Shown piece after piece: positions 6,784 to 13,415 of a DNA stretch of 36,672 bases. Positions within the stretch are counted from its first letter, which is position 1, and each line of letters begins with the position of its first letter. The notes beneath the pieces are model-generated. The model was not told the DNA's origin. It searched no databases and was given only the letters and a program-made list of their open reading frames with translations. The DNA is from a virus. Location: positions 1 through 36,672 of the IMG/VR virus record IMGVR_UViG_3300036944_000659. The stretch is one strand, 5' to 3'. The position numbers and the translations under genes are program-made.

Positions 6784-7206
6784 CCCATTTAAGAAAGCAT
6801 CAACAAGGCAATCAATTATTACATTTTGTGCATTAGTACTTGTTACTGGCGATATAAACATTGTTTTAGCTGGTTTTTTTGGCTTTATAGCTATTGGAAA
6901 ATGCAATTGAATAAATTCCCTTAGTTCCTCTTTTGATGAAAAACGGGGCATAACAATGTGTTTATGTAAGCTGTTTTCGCCCGTAGGTTGCGCCATTCCT
7001 TCACACAATTTAGCTAAATGCAATCCAATTTTATGTAACATCTCAAGTGGCGTTTTTTCGCTACCATCAAGTAACTTCGGCAATCTGTCTGTATGTTCTC
7101 CGCCAAAGTTCAATTTCATAAACGCTTTCATCGCCCCTATTTGTTCCGCATTTTCGGAAGCATATTTTTCTAATTCTTCAACTTGTTTTGTAATCTTTAA
7201 ATCCAT
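6778..7206 (-). CDS. Chimeric cassette protein, helical N-terminus
   Basis: A 142-residue protein. Residues 1-75 are helical (VEELEKYASENAEQIGAM and EKTPLEMLHKIGLHLAKL). The boundary peptide ENSLHKHIV carries the GTT core as Val. The C-terminal module (PRFSSKEELREFIQLHFPI ... CLVDAFLNGA) has no recognised family. The stop TAA overlaps the closing core GGGGCATAACG. Confidence 0.65.
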   Translation of the reverse strand: MDLKITKQVEELEKYASENAEQIGAMKAFMKLNFGGEHTDRLPKLLDGSEKTPLEMLHKIGLHLAKLCEGMAQPTGENSLHKHIVMPRFSSKEELREFIQLHFPIAIKPKKPAKTMFISPVTSTNAQNVIIDCLVDAFLNGA

Positions 7207-7290
7207 AGCACATGTTTTTATAAGTTATTTACTCGCTTTAATTTTATCGGTTATTGTAGCAACAGCCAACACAAACACCAACCGTTAGCC
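6948..7290 (-). repeat. attC-like hairpin whose loop carries a gene start
   Basis: Arms GTGTTTGTGTTGGCTGTT and (reverse complement) GTGTTTATGTAAGCTGTT, 15 of 18. Cores are GGCTAAC and GTTATGC. It is the longest regular site (about 340 bp). The loop holds CGAGTAAATAAC, the ATG at 7206 and about 84 codons. The left arm shares TTTGTGTTGGCTGTTGC with 8077-8093. Confidence 0.75.
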
Positions 7291-7291
7291 A

Positions 7292-7591
7292 CTATTGCTT
7301 AAACTTCTCCTGAAATTCTACAATAGCTTCTACGCTCAACGTTGTACTTGTCATTAACCAATCACTCATTTGTTTAAGCAACAGTTCACGTTGTTGGCTA
7401 ACACTTTGTAAATGCAAACCGCTGTTCTCGTTTGAAGTGTCAGCCCACGCACGCTTTTTAAATTCAATAGAATCCATATAAGAATCTACATTTTGTTCGT
7501 TCATCCAATCTTCATTTGGAATTGAATGAGTATTTCTATCTACCCATTTCATAAAGTAGTTTAACTCTTTTTTTAATAAATCTAAATCCAT
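7292..7591 (-). CDS. Chimeric cassette protein, shares C-module start with 13416-13760
   Basis: A 99-residue protein. Residues 1-58 (LDLLKKELNYFMKWVDRNTH ... FKKRAWADTS) resemble small accessory phage proteins but no family is named. The boundary peptide GLHLQSV is followed by SQQRELLLKQM, encoded by 23 bases identical to those of the gene at 13416-13760 (7380-7402 and 13540-13562). The C-terminal module is about 36 residues long and helical. The stop TAG lies just ahead of the closing core. Confidence 0.65.
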   Translation of the reverse strand: MDLDLLKKELNYFMKWVDRNTHSIPNEDWMNEQNVDSYMDSIEFKKRAWADTSNENSGLHLQSVSQQRELLLKQMSDWLMTSTTLSVEAIVEFQEKFKQ

Positions 7592-7677
7592 CGCTCGTTT
7601 ATTTAATCGTTTTTAACTCGTTTCAACTTTAGTGCTAATCCAGTAAAGCGGTCAGCACTTACAATTTTCCGTTATGC
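7396..7677 (-). repeat. attC-like hairpin whose loop carries a gene start
   Basis: Arms TTGTAAGTGCTGACCGCT and (reverse complement) TTGTAAATGCAAACCGCT, 15 of 18. Cores are GCATAAC and GTTAGCC. The loop carries the ATG at 7591 and about 62 codons. Confidence 0.75.
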
Positions 7678-7682
7678 AGCAT

Positions 7683-8021
7683 TTATCTATATAAACTTCG
7701 ATATTCGCGAACCCATGAACGCTTGCCACACTTTCTACATTCAATGGTTCTAATTTGAGTGTCAGAATCATACTCATCGTGTTTGCAAGTTGCTTGCTTA
7801 ATAAAGAGCAGAAAACGCTGCATAACACCGTGTTTATGTAAGCTGTTCTTTCTCGTGGAAACAGGCTTCCCCCACGCACGTTCAAAACATTCTACAAGTC
7901 TTTCTGCCATCCATGCAGCCTCTTCTTCTGTATCGCTTCTATAATCTAATGCAAATGTTTGTACATCGTGTGTAAATTCAACAGTCCAACCATCTCCTGT
8001 GTCATAAGTTATTATTTCCAT
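7683..8021 (-). CDS. Chimeric cassette protein with C-terminal zinc-finger-like module
   Basis: A 112-residue protein. Residues 1-58 form an alpha/beta module (TYDTGDGWTVEFTHDVQTF ... AWMAERLVECFERAWGKP). The boundary peptide NSLHKHGV holds the GTT core as Val. The C-terminal module has C-K-H-x-E and CRKCGKRSWVREYR, a short zinc-binding pattern. The opening core GTTATGCAGC and closing core GCTGCATAAC match over 10 nt. Confidence 0.65.
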   Translation of the reverse strand: MEIITYDTGDGWTVEFTHDVQTFALDYRSDTEEEAAWMAERLVECFERAWGKPVSTRKNSLHKHGVMQRFLLFIKQATCKHDEYDSDTQIRTIECRKCGKRSWVREYRSLYR

Positions 8022-8051
8022 ACACTGTATTTTAATCGTTATTTACTCGTT

Positions 8052-8147
8052 TTAATTTATATGCAAATTTGTGGCAACAGCCAACACAAATGCAGCGATC
8101 CATGAAAGCCAAAATTCAAAATTAGATTCTTTACGATTAGATTCCAT
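8052..8147 (-). CDS. Possible small membrane peptide upstream of a cassette gene
   Basis: A 31-residue ORF (MESNRKESNFEFWLSW, then IAAFVLAVATNLHIN) with one membrane helix. Its stop codon lies just before the conserved CGAGTAAATAAC leader. The DNA encoding FVLAVAT is nearly repeated near 7245-7262, where the same peptide can be read without a start. It may be a real leader peptide or a by-product of the hairpin arm. Confidence 0.3.
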   Translation of the reverse strand: MESNRKESNFEFWLSWIAAFVLAVATNLHIN

Positions 8148-8164
8148 AAATAAAAACTTAAAAT

Positions 8165-8368
8165 ATGAATGAAACTGAAACAGTTAACTTAATCCTAGAC
8201 ATGTTGCTAACAACTCAGTCTAGATTAAATGCACTAATTAATTACCAAATAGATGCATCTGAGCTAGAAGACTTTAATAATGAGGTTCAAAGACAGAGAA
8301 CTATTATTTTAAAGGATGTTCTAAAGGATAATCCTCAAGTCGGAATAAAACTTTCAAAGAGTCATTAG
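8165..8368 (+). CDS. Small cassette-borne protein on the opposite strand
   Basis: A 67-residue helical, acidic protein (MNETETVNLILDMLLTTQSR...), with no recognised family. It is the only rightward gene in the array and lies between an opening core at 8482-8490 (CAGTGAAAC on the plus strand) and a degraded left arm near 8077-8100. Reverse-oriented genes in integron cassettes usually carry their own promoter; none fully matching the consensus is seen here. Confidence 0.45.
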   Translation: MNETETVNLILDMLLTTQSRLNALINYQIDASELEDFNNEVQRQRTIILKDVLKDNPQVGIKLSKSH

Positions 8369-8483
8369 ATTTTTTTTCTAGGTCAGCTTTAAAAAGTATT
8401 TTTAATAAATACCTTACATTTTTAATGAAAATTTTCATAATTAAAAATTAAGAATAAAATCCCTCCCCAAAAAATTAAAAACA

Positions 8484-8557
8484 GTGAAACGTCAGTACAT
8501 TTAATCGAATTACGTAGGAGGAAATTACGCCACGACAACATGTGCCAACCGTTAGCA
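8484..8557 (-). repeat. Short attC-like site after the 8585-8953 gene
   Basis: The closing core ATTGCTAAC (8559-8551) and a likely opening core GTTTCACTG (8490-8482) bound 74 bp. The arms agree moderately (GCACATGTTGTCG versus GTACATTTAATCG, 9 of 13). Read on the coding strand, the far arm encodes NSIKCTDVSL, again with GTT as Val, like the other junctions. Confidence 0.45.
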
Positions 8558-8584
8558 ATCAGTCGGATGCCATTTACTAAATGT

Positions 8585-8953
8585 TTAAGGGTTGCATTCA
8601 TCACAAATTTCAGGCACAAATGGAGCGTGTGGATTATGTTTGCAAGTATGGCAACCAACCACCACTTCGCTATCGCATTCACATAATAGTTGTATAATAT
8701 TATTTTGCATACGCTTTGGCTTATGGCATTTAGGGCAAATATTACTCGCTTCGTTATTGCTAACAATATGCAAAGTTAATTTGCAGTCCGTTGTTGAAGC
8801 ATCGTTGCCTTGCGCCTCTTTTAAAGCATCGTCTTTAGCATCACTCAACAAATCTATATCGTCCAACATATCGGATACGTCCTCAAATGTTTTACAATCT
8901 ACTTTGTCCTCTAAAAGTGTTCTAATCGTTTGTGTTCTCAAATAAATTCCCAT
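8585..8953 (-). CDS. Chimeric cassette protein with Cys/His-rich C-terminal half
   Basis: A 122-residue protein. Residues 1-52 form an acidic helical module (DVSDMLDDIDLLSDAKDDAL). The boundary peptide LTLHIV carries the GTT core. Residues 64-122 contain CPKCHKPKRM, LCECDSE and CHTCKHNPHAP...CDEC, which could bind one or two zinc ions. The opening GTTAGCAAT pairs with the closing ATTGCTAAC beyond the stop codon. Confidence 0.65.
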   Translation of the reverse strand: MGIYLRTQTIRTLLEDKVDCKTFEDVSDMLDDIDLLSDAKDDALKEAQGNDASTTDCKLTLHIVSNNEASNICPKCHKPKRMQNNIIQLLCECDSEVVVGCHTCKHNPHAPFVPEICDECNP

Positions 8954-9037
8954 CGCTTCGGTTTTTATTGTTATTCGTTTTAATCAAATTCTGTAAAATA
9001 TTCAGCAGCAAACATAACCTTGCATTTACCGTTACCC
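8758..9037 (-). repeat. attC-like hairpin whose loop carries a gene start
   Basis: Arms ATGCAAGGTTA and (reverse complement) ATGCAAAGTTA, 10 of 11, followed by TTTGC in both. Cores are GGGTAAC and GTTAGCA. It begins at the 3' end of the 9039-9539 gene, marking the upstream edge of the main array. Confidence 0.7.
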
Positions 9038-9038
9038 C

Positions 9039-9539
9039 CTACGACTTAACCCCCACAACCCGAAAACCAAACACTGATTCCGGTTCTTTTACGATCAGGA
9101 AAGTATAACAATCCCCAGGATAGCAGATTTCAATACCCTGTTTGGGAGACCTGATATTACGGTCATTATGTTCATTATTTACCCATTGGTCATTATATCG
9201 TTCAACATTAAACAATTTGATGCTATAATTCATAGCGTCCATTAATTCGACAAAATATCTTTTGCCTTTATTTTTTCGAGATACGCAATATAACGGTATT
9301 ATGCACATTACTTTGTCGCTTTCCCGAAAATCAACAATTGATTCAAAATAGTCATACATTTTGCCTTTTGAAAAGTATTTTTTTCGGGTGTCGGGTATCT
9401 CCTTAAAAGTATCTTCGCCAGTGATAATGTAATTACCGTGAACATTTATCTTTTCTGATCGGGTAATTTTCGCCCCGATTAATTCAGGATATATTGCCGT
9501 AACTTTCGGAGATTCGCTTTGAACTACTTGGGAACTCAT
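9039..9539 (-). CDS. Hypothetical early protein
   Basis: A 166-residue alpha/beta protein, not recognised. Notable parts are YPELIGAKITRSEKINVHGN, a basic patch SRKNKGKRYF and a closing VFGFRVVGVKS. It overlaps the upstream nuclease gene by 4 bp (ATGA type), so it belongs to the early operon rather than to the array. Its last codons merge into the first attC-like core, so its C-terminus may have been altered by cassette insertion. Confidence 0.6.
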   Translation of the reverse strand: MSSQVVQSESPKVTAIYPELIGAKITRSEKINVHGNYIITGEDTFKEIPDTRKKYFSKGKMYDYFESIVDFRESDKVMCIIPLYCVSRKNKGKRYFVELMDAMNYSIKLFNVERYNDQWVNNEHNDRNIRSPKQGIEICYPGDCYTFLIVKEPESVFGFRVVGVKS

Positions 9540-9862
9540 AATATTTCACGAATTAGATTTTTAAACTCATTTACCGACCGGACAATGTAATATTGAAATC
9601 CTTGGCTTACAACCTTCTCCTGCCATGCCTTTTGTGCTTTCGATTGACGGCCTGTGTCGGTCTTAAATTCGATTAGATAGGCATTACCGTTCCAAAGAAA
9701 GATAGTATCTGAAACGCCAGCTATTAAGCCCATGCCTTTGCGCTGCATTGCCCGCGCGATGTGTTCGGAATTATTTTGCACGGCAAAGAACAGCCCCCGT
9801 GTATAGGGGTGTTCGTTCCATAGCCATTTTACACATTCTGATTGGATTTGTGTTTCGGTCAT
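9536..9862 (-). CDS. VRR-NUC domain nuclease
   Basis: A 108-residue protein starting MTETQIQSECVKWLW. It matches the stand-alone VRR-NUC family (PD-(D/E)xK superfamily): GVSDTIFLWNGNAYLIEFKTDTGRQSKAQ holds the catalytic D and ExK, and GFQYYIVRSVNEF is the usual end. Phage members are thought to act on branched or replication DNA. The start at 9862 is chosen over 9880 because AGGAGG precedes it by 10 bases. It lies directly after the methyltransferase. Confidence 0.85.
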   Translation of the reverse strand: MTETQIQSECVKWLWNEHPYTRGLFFAVQNNSEHIARAMQRKGMGLIAGVSDTIFLWNGNAYLIEFKTDTGRQSKAQKAWQEKVVSQGFQYYIVRSVNEFKNLIREIL

Positions 9863-9876
9863 TTTATTTTTCCTCC

Positions 9877-10677
9877 TCAAAATAATATCGGATGTTTTTT
9901 AGATATTTCTGTCTTTGCATATCCAATCTCTTTTATTTGTTTATTATTTTCAATCGTTTCATCAATCCATGTTTTTGCACATTTGTAGAAGTCTTTTTTT
10001 ATCTCAAACCCATACGCTTTCCTTCTGCTATTTATTGCTGCAACCAAAGTACTACCACTGCCAGCACAAGGATCAATAACTACCTCCCCCTCATCTGTGA
10101 AAATTTCAATTAGCTTTCTTAATAGCTTGATAGGTTTTTGGGTTGGATGTAATTTTTTTACGGTGGCAGGGTCTTTTTCCCAGTCCATTATATTGAAAAT
10201 CATTTTGCCATTGTTGTTAAATTTTGGCAGTTTCTCACGGTAGAATATTAAAGCATATTCGGCATTTCCTACTACTTTCATATTTGCTTTTAAAACCTGA
10301 GCAGAGAAATTTTTACGAAATACTAAGTTTATGTAATTGTTTAGCCCGTATCTTTTAGCCAGTTCAATCAAATACATTTGCTGATTAAATGCACAGAAAA
10401 CAATCATGCACGGAGCCTGTCCTTTTGCTTTCGGCTCTTTCTTCAACATTTTTCTGCAAAAATGCATAAACTCAGCAGGTCTGAAATTCTTATCTGTATC
10501 GAAAAACTCTTTTCCTGCCAATTCGCTTTCTCCCTTTTTATTATCGCCATCTTGATACCATGCAGGATTACTTGCATAAGCGTTATTGCCTAAATTATAC
10601 GGAATGTCGGCAATAATTAATTGAGCTTTTGGAATACCGTAGCTCTTGAAATTCTGAAAATGGTCGTTGTATATCAT
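9877..10677 (-). CDS. DNA adenine/cytosine-N4 methyltransferase (beta-type order)
   Basis: A 266-residue amino-methyltransferase. Motif IV (ADIPYNLG) comes first, the HPTQKP segment lies at about 185, and motif I (DPCAGSGST) about 30 residues later: the beta-class order. The catalytic motif reads DIPY instead of the more usual DPPY or SPPY. The start at 10677 (MIYNDHF) is preferred over 10698: it overlaps the stop of the preceding small gene (ATGA) and follows GGAGGAGGAG. No cognate restriction gene is obvious, so it is probably an orphan enzyme protecting phage DNA. Confidence 0.9.
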   Translation of the reverse strand: MIYNDHFQNFKSYGIPKAQLIIADIPYNLGNNAYASNPAWYQDGDNKKGESELAGKEFFDTDKNFRPAEFMHFCRKMLKKEPKAKGQAPCMIVFCAFNQQMYLIELAKRYGLNNYINLVFRKNFSAQVLKANMKVVGNAEYALIFYREKLPKFNNNGKMIFNIMDWEKDPATVKKLHPTQKPIKLLRKLIEIFTDEGEVVIDPCAGSGSTLVAAINSRRKAYGFEIKKDFYKCAKTWIDETIENNKQIKEIGYAKTEISKKHPILF

Positions 10678-10790
10678 TTCTCCTCCTCCATTATCCATTT
10701 AGCAATTTTCCACATTGACCAGCACGCGAAGCCGATCAGACAGGCCATGCCTGCAAATAATAAAATAATCTCAATGTCTGTGTAATTCAT
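10674..10790 (-). CDS. Small single-pass membrane protein
   Basis: A 38-residue protein: MNYTDIEI, then a membrane helix (IILLFAGMACLIGFACWSMW), then IAKWIMEEEK. Its TGA overlaps the start of the methyltransferase gene, so the two are translationally coupled. It is the first gene behind a promoter at 10813-10846. The function is unknown. Confidence 0.6.
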   Translation of the reverse strand: MNYTDIEIILLFAGMACLIGFACWSMWKIAKWIMEEEK

Positions 10791-10812
10791 TTTTTGTTGT
10801 TTTAATGTTTCT

Positions 10813-10846
10813 CAAATATACGACTTATATAAACCCGTTTTACAAA
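10813..10846 (-). promoter_or_regulatory. Predicted promoter for the methyltransferase unit
   Basis: On the minus strand TTTG is followed by 22 nt and TATATTTG, a perfect -7 box (CAAATATA at 10813-10820 on plus) with a slightly long spacer. The leader to the ATG at 10790 is short and A-rich. Confidence 0.5.
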
Positions 10847-10864
10847 ATATGTTGCACAACATAT
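10847..10864. promoter_or_regulatory. Operator-like palindrome upstream of the methyltransferase promoter
   Basis: ATATGTTGCACAACATAT has perfect 8-bp arms. It touches the stop codon of the primase gene and lies immediately upstream of the -33 box. It belongs to the ATGTTNTANAACAT family seen at other phage promoters, though the centre differs (GCAC instead of NTAN). Confidence 0.55.
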
Positions 10865-13191
10865 CAGAACGGCACCTCATCGCGAACATCTTCAAGTCGT
10901 TCACTGACTTCTCCGAATTCAATATACATTCCACCGTGACCTGCGTCCTTATGCGTCCACTTCATAAATGACGAATAATCAATCATCCATCGGTAGAACA
11001 TTGATGCTGATTTGCAGTATGAACCTGGATTCTCGTCCATAAACTTCTTATATTCGTCATTTCGTGAGTACCGGGTATCGTTGCGGAAATTCTGCTCGGC
11101 ATAATGAACAAACTCATTTGATGTTTGCGCGATCAGACGTTTTGCACGTAAATTCACGTAATCAACATTCACAAATCCGGCCATCAGGTAAAGACGTACA
11201 CATTGCATCATCAAATTGTCAAATGAGTTCCATTCTTTTTCATCCCATCCGACAAAGAAATTTCGTTTAAAATCATCAAATGGCTGGTATTCGTCCGAAT
11301 AGTGTTTGTAAATTTCTACCTCAAACTTCCTCCTCCTTATTGCCGAATTATCACCTTTAATTACATAGTTGGTAGGTATTCCAATTTTCGGGCTTTGTTC
11401 CGGGGTCAGATACATTTCCCCTTTGTTCTTTTTTTCGATTGGCCATCCAGTGGTTAATATGCTGAACAGATTTTCAAAGTTGAAATTTTTAGGAATGTCG
11501 TCCAATACCACAACATTTGTATCTGGTCCCACTCGCTGCCAAACGAAATTTTTTCCTGAATTGAAACTTTTTCCGTCAATGAACACCAATACCCGCACTT
11601 TACTCATCGCCTGAAATATTAACCCTTTCCCGGTTCCGCCTTCCGGTTTTTCGCTTAGTTCTTCTTCAGTTAGAATTAATGACTTTACATTGCTGGGGTC
11701 TTTGTATCTGTGCATCATGTACCCCATCCCACTTGCAAGTGATTTGAAGCGGTTATCTGAACCATGCGATAGGTTCATCATGAACTTGTAAAAGTCGCAC
11801 GTATAGTCTTGTGATAGCGTAAATTCTCGATCAATTATTTGAGCTTTCCAAATGTAGCCGTTGAGGTCAATGTATGGAACTTCTGTAAGTTTTTCGGGGG
11901 TTATCTGAACGGCTGTATTTTTATAGAATGCCCAACTTTCTGTTTCTGTGTCATTAATAAAATCGGGTTTCTTTTCTGGGAGTAGTGATAAATATTCTTT
12001 TTTCATTTTGCTGGAATCGGCAAAAAGATTATAAGCGTTTTCTTCCTCAATTTTTCGCAAATATCCCAAAACAAAATCTCTGATATTATCAGCTGTAACT
12101 ACTTCAACAACGTTTTGATCTATTTTTATGAATGAAATATCTTCGGGGTGAAAGCGATATTTATAATATCCATTTTCAACTAAAAAGTTTCCAAGCTGAA
12201 AATAATTAATCTTTAAATTTCCCCGTGGGCTTACCGACCAGAAATAAGTTTTTTTTTCTGGCATCTCGATTTCTTCGCTTTGCCCGGATAGATAGTCTAT
12301 TTGTTTAGGTGTCGGCTCAGATCCGTCACTTACATATATCTCAGCTTGTTTGGCTAGATGGAATAATGTATTTATCGTTATTCCAGTTCGATATCCTTTC
12401 AAACAAGCGGAATATTGCCGATTACAGTCAGTACTTTTATATTTCGGGCTTACCCGGCTTATTCGGTGGTATAATTCGCGCCCTGTTTCGCCAAATTTAT
12501 CCGCAATACCAAAACCGATATTTAACCAATCTTCATAGTTATATGTTATATCTATTTGATTGGCTTCAATTTCATCAACCAGCTTTAGCGTATCTTTTTC
12601 AACCTCATCATTTGCGCGGATCTTTGTTTGTTTTGGCTCCTGCCGTTTTTCAATGCCGGTGAAAATTTCTGATTCGGTATTGACGTAAATTTCGGGGTCG
12701 TAACTTTCAAAGCAGACGCGGCTCCATCCTTTTACGTTTTTATCGAAATATTTACATTCCTTAAATTCGCTTGAAATGGCTTCAAATCGTAAATTATGCT
12801 CATCATTGCTTTTGCATTCCGGTATTCGCCATATGGCTTTCAATCCGTTTCCTGACGGGCTTGTGAACAGTGAATAGGTATGTTTGTTCTGTTTAATTTT
12901 ATTTCGCCACATCGCAAATTCACGCTGCGGTATCGCGTCAAAATCCAAGCAGATATACCCTGAATGCTGAAGCATCGCCTCGTTTGACCTTGACGAGAAT
13001 TTGCCCGAAAAGCAAATCCAAAATAGCTGCTTTTTATAGGTGTCGCGCTTTGCTTTATTATTCTCTGATCTTATTTTTTCGATTAGATGTCGGTTATTGC
13101 CGCGCCTGATTCGGTCTAATACTTCGTTTATCTCAAAATATTGATTCTGACTGTCGGACTGAATGTTTTTAAAAATCGTTATTTGCCCCAT
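10864..13191 (-). CDS. Primase-helicase with VirE/BT4734-like N-terminal domain
   Basis: A 775-residue replication protein. Residues about 1-180 match the VirE N-terminal/BT4734-like primase region of Bacteroidota mobile elements (FWICFSGKFSSRSNEAML, GYICLDFDAI, SLFTSPSGNGLKAIWRI, RVCFESYDPEIY). Residues about 200-285 look like a primase-helicase linker (PriCT-like). Residues about 465-680 form an SF3-type helicase with Walker A GGTGKGL, Walker B VVVLDDI, and a later sensor region in GIPTNYVIKGDNSAIRRR. The C-terminal 100 residues include a winged-helix-like part (MFYRWMIDYSSFMKWT). It very likely unwinds and primes phage DNA. Confidence 0.85.
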   Translation of the reverse strand: MGQITIFKNIQSDSQNQYFEINEVLDRIRRGNNRHLIEKIRSENNKAKRDTYKKQLFWICFSGKFSSRSNEAMLQHSGYICLDFDAIPQREFAMWRNKIKQNKHTYSLFTSPSGNGLKAIWRIPECKSNDEHNLRFEAISSEFKECKYFDKNVKGWSRVCFESYDPEIYVNTESEIFTGIEKRQEPKQTKIRANDEVEKDTLKLVDEIEANQIDITYNYEDWLNIGFGIADKFGETGRELYHRISRVSPKYKSTDCNRQYSACLKGYRTGITINTLFHLAKQAEIYVSDGSEPTPKQIDYLSGQSEEIEMPEKKTYFWSVSPRGNLKINYFQLGNFLVENGYYKYRFHPEDISFIKIDQNVVEVVTADNIRDFVLGYLRKIEEENAYNLFADSSKMKKEYLSLLPEKKPDFINDTETESWAFYKNTAVQITPEKLTEVPYIDLNGYIWKAQIIDREFTLSQDYTCDFYKFMMNLSHGSDNRFKSLASGMGYMMHRYKDPSNVKSLILTEEELSEKPEGGTGKGLIFQAMSKVRVLVFIDGKSFNSGKNFVWQRVGPDTNVVVLDDIPKNFNFENLFSILTTGWPIEKKNKGEMYLTPEQSPKIGIPTNYVIKGDNSAIRRRKFEVEIYKHYSDEYQPFDDFKRNFFVGWDEKEWNSFDNLMMQCVRLYLMAGFVNVDYVNLRAKRLIAQTSNEFVHYAEQNFRNDTRYSRNDEYKKFMDENPGSYCKSASMFYRWMIDYSSFMKWTHKDAGHGGMYIEFGEVSERLEDVRDEVPF

Positions 13192-13234
13192 TTAGTATTA
13201 AGTTTTTAGAAAGTGGAAACTAAGTTAAGGAAAA

Positions 13235-13381
13235 TTATTTACGTTTGTAATCATAGTAAGCATTTTGAAAGTATATTGCAATAACTCCCATGACTATTAA
13301 TAGATTTGTGTCTTGAACTACAATAGCCATTATAAATAGCAACTCAGCAATAATCATTAATATCCCTGTTATTTTCTTCAT
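13235..13381 (-). CDS. Small two-helix membrane protein
   Basis: A 48-residue protein with two hydrophobic segments (ITGILMIIAELLFIMAIVV and LLIVMGVIAIYF) and a polar tail (QNAYYDYKRK). It lies between the primase gene and the satellite cassette pair. Topology and size resemble small phage membrane proteins such as superinfection-exclusion peptides or holins, but nothing is specific. Confidence 0.5.
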   Translation of the reverse strand: MKKITGILMIIAELLFIMAIVVQDTNLLIVMGVIAIYFQNAYYDYKRK

Positions 13382-13415
13382 ATTTTACAATTTTATAGTT
13401 ATAAGTTGTTGATTT

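Larger units (their letters stand above)
3956..9037 (-). mobile_element. attC-like gene-cassette array (main array) inside the phage early region
   Basis: About twelve small leftward cassettes. On the coding strand each starts with GTTxxxx and ends with the reverse complement xxxxAAC. Matched pairs (plus-strand coordinates): 8756-8764/8551-8559 (9 nt), 7817-7826/7671-7680 (10), 7395-7402/7284-7291 (8), 6945-6954/6777-6786 (10), 6505-6513/6363-6371 (9), 6165-6171/6006-6012 (7), 5881-5889/5429-5437 (9), 5158-5166/5052-5060 (9), 4926-4935/4538-4547 (10), 4033-4041/3956-3964 (9). Matching of a cassette's own two ends, different for every cassette, is the hallmark of integron cassettes. Between cassettes are imperfect hairpins of 37-340 bp. 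No integron integrase is in the window. The core deviates from classical GTTRRRY. Confidence 0.85.

Noticed and set aside
8422-8766. Leftward ORF of 114 codons overlapping the 8585-8953 gene
   Set aside because: It runs in another frame over the Cys-rich half of a better-supported gene, starts at the cassette core and has a biased hydrophobic composition. Only its end shows the NSIKCTDV junction pattern, noted under the short attC-like site.
3956-9037. CRISPR array
   Set aside because: Repeats are imperfect, unevenly spaced (37-340 bp) and inverted, with genes between them. There are no fixed-length spacers and no cas genes.
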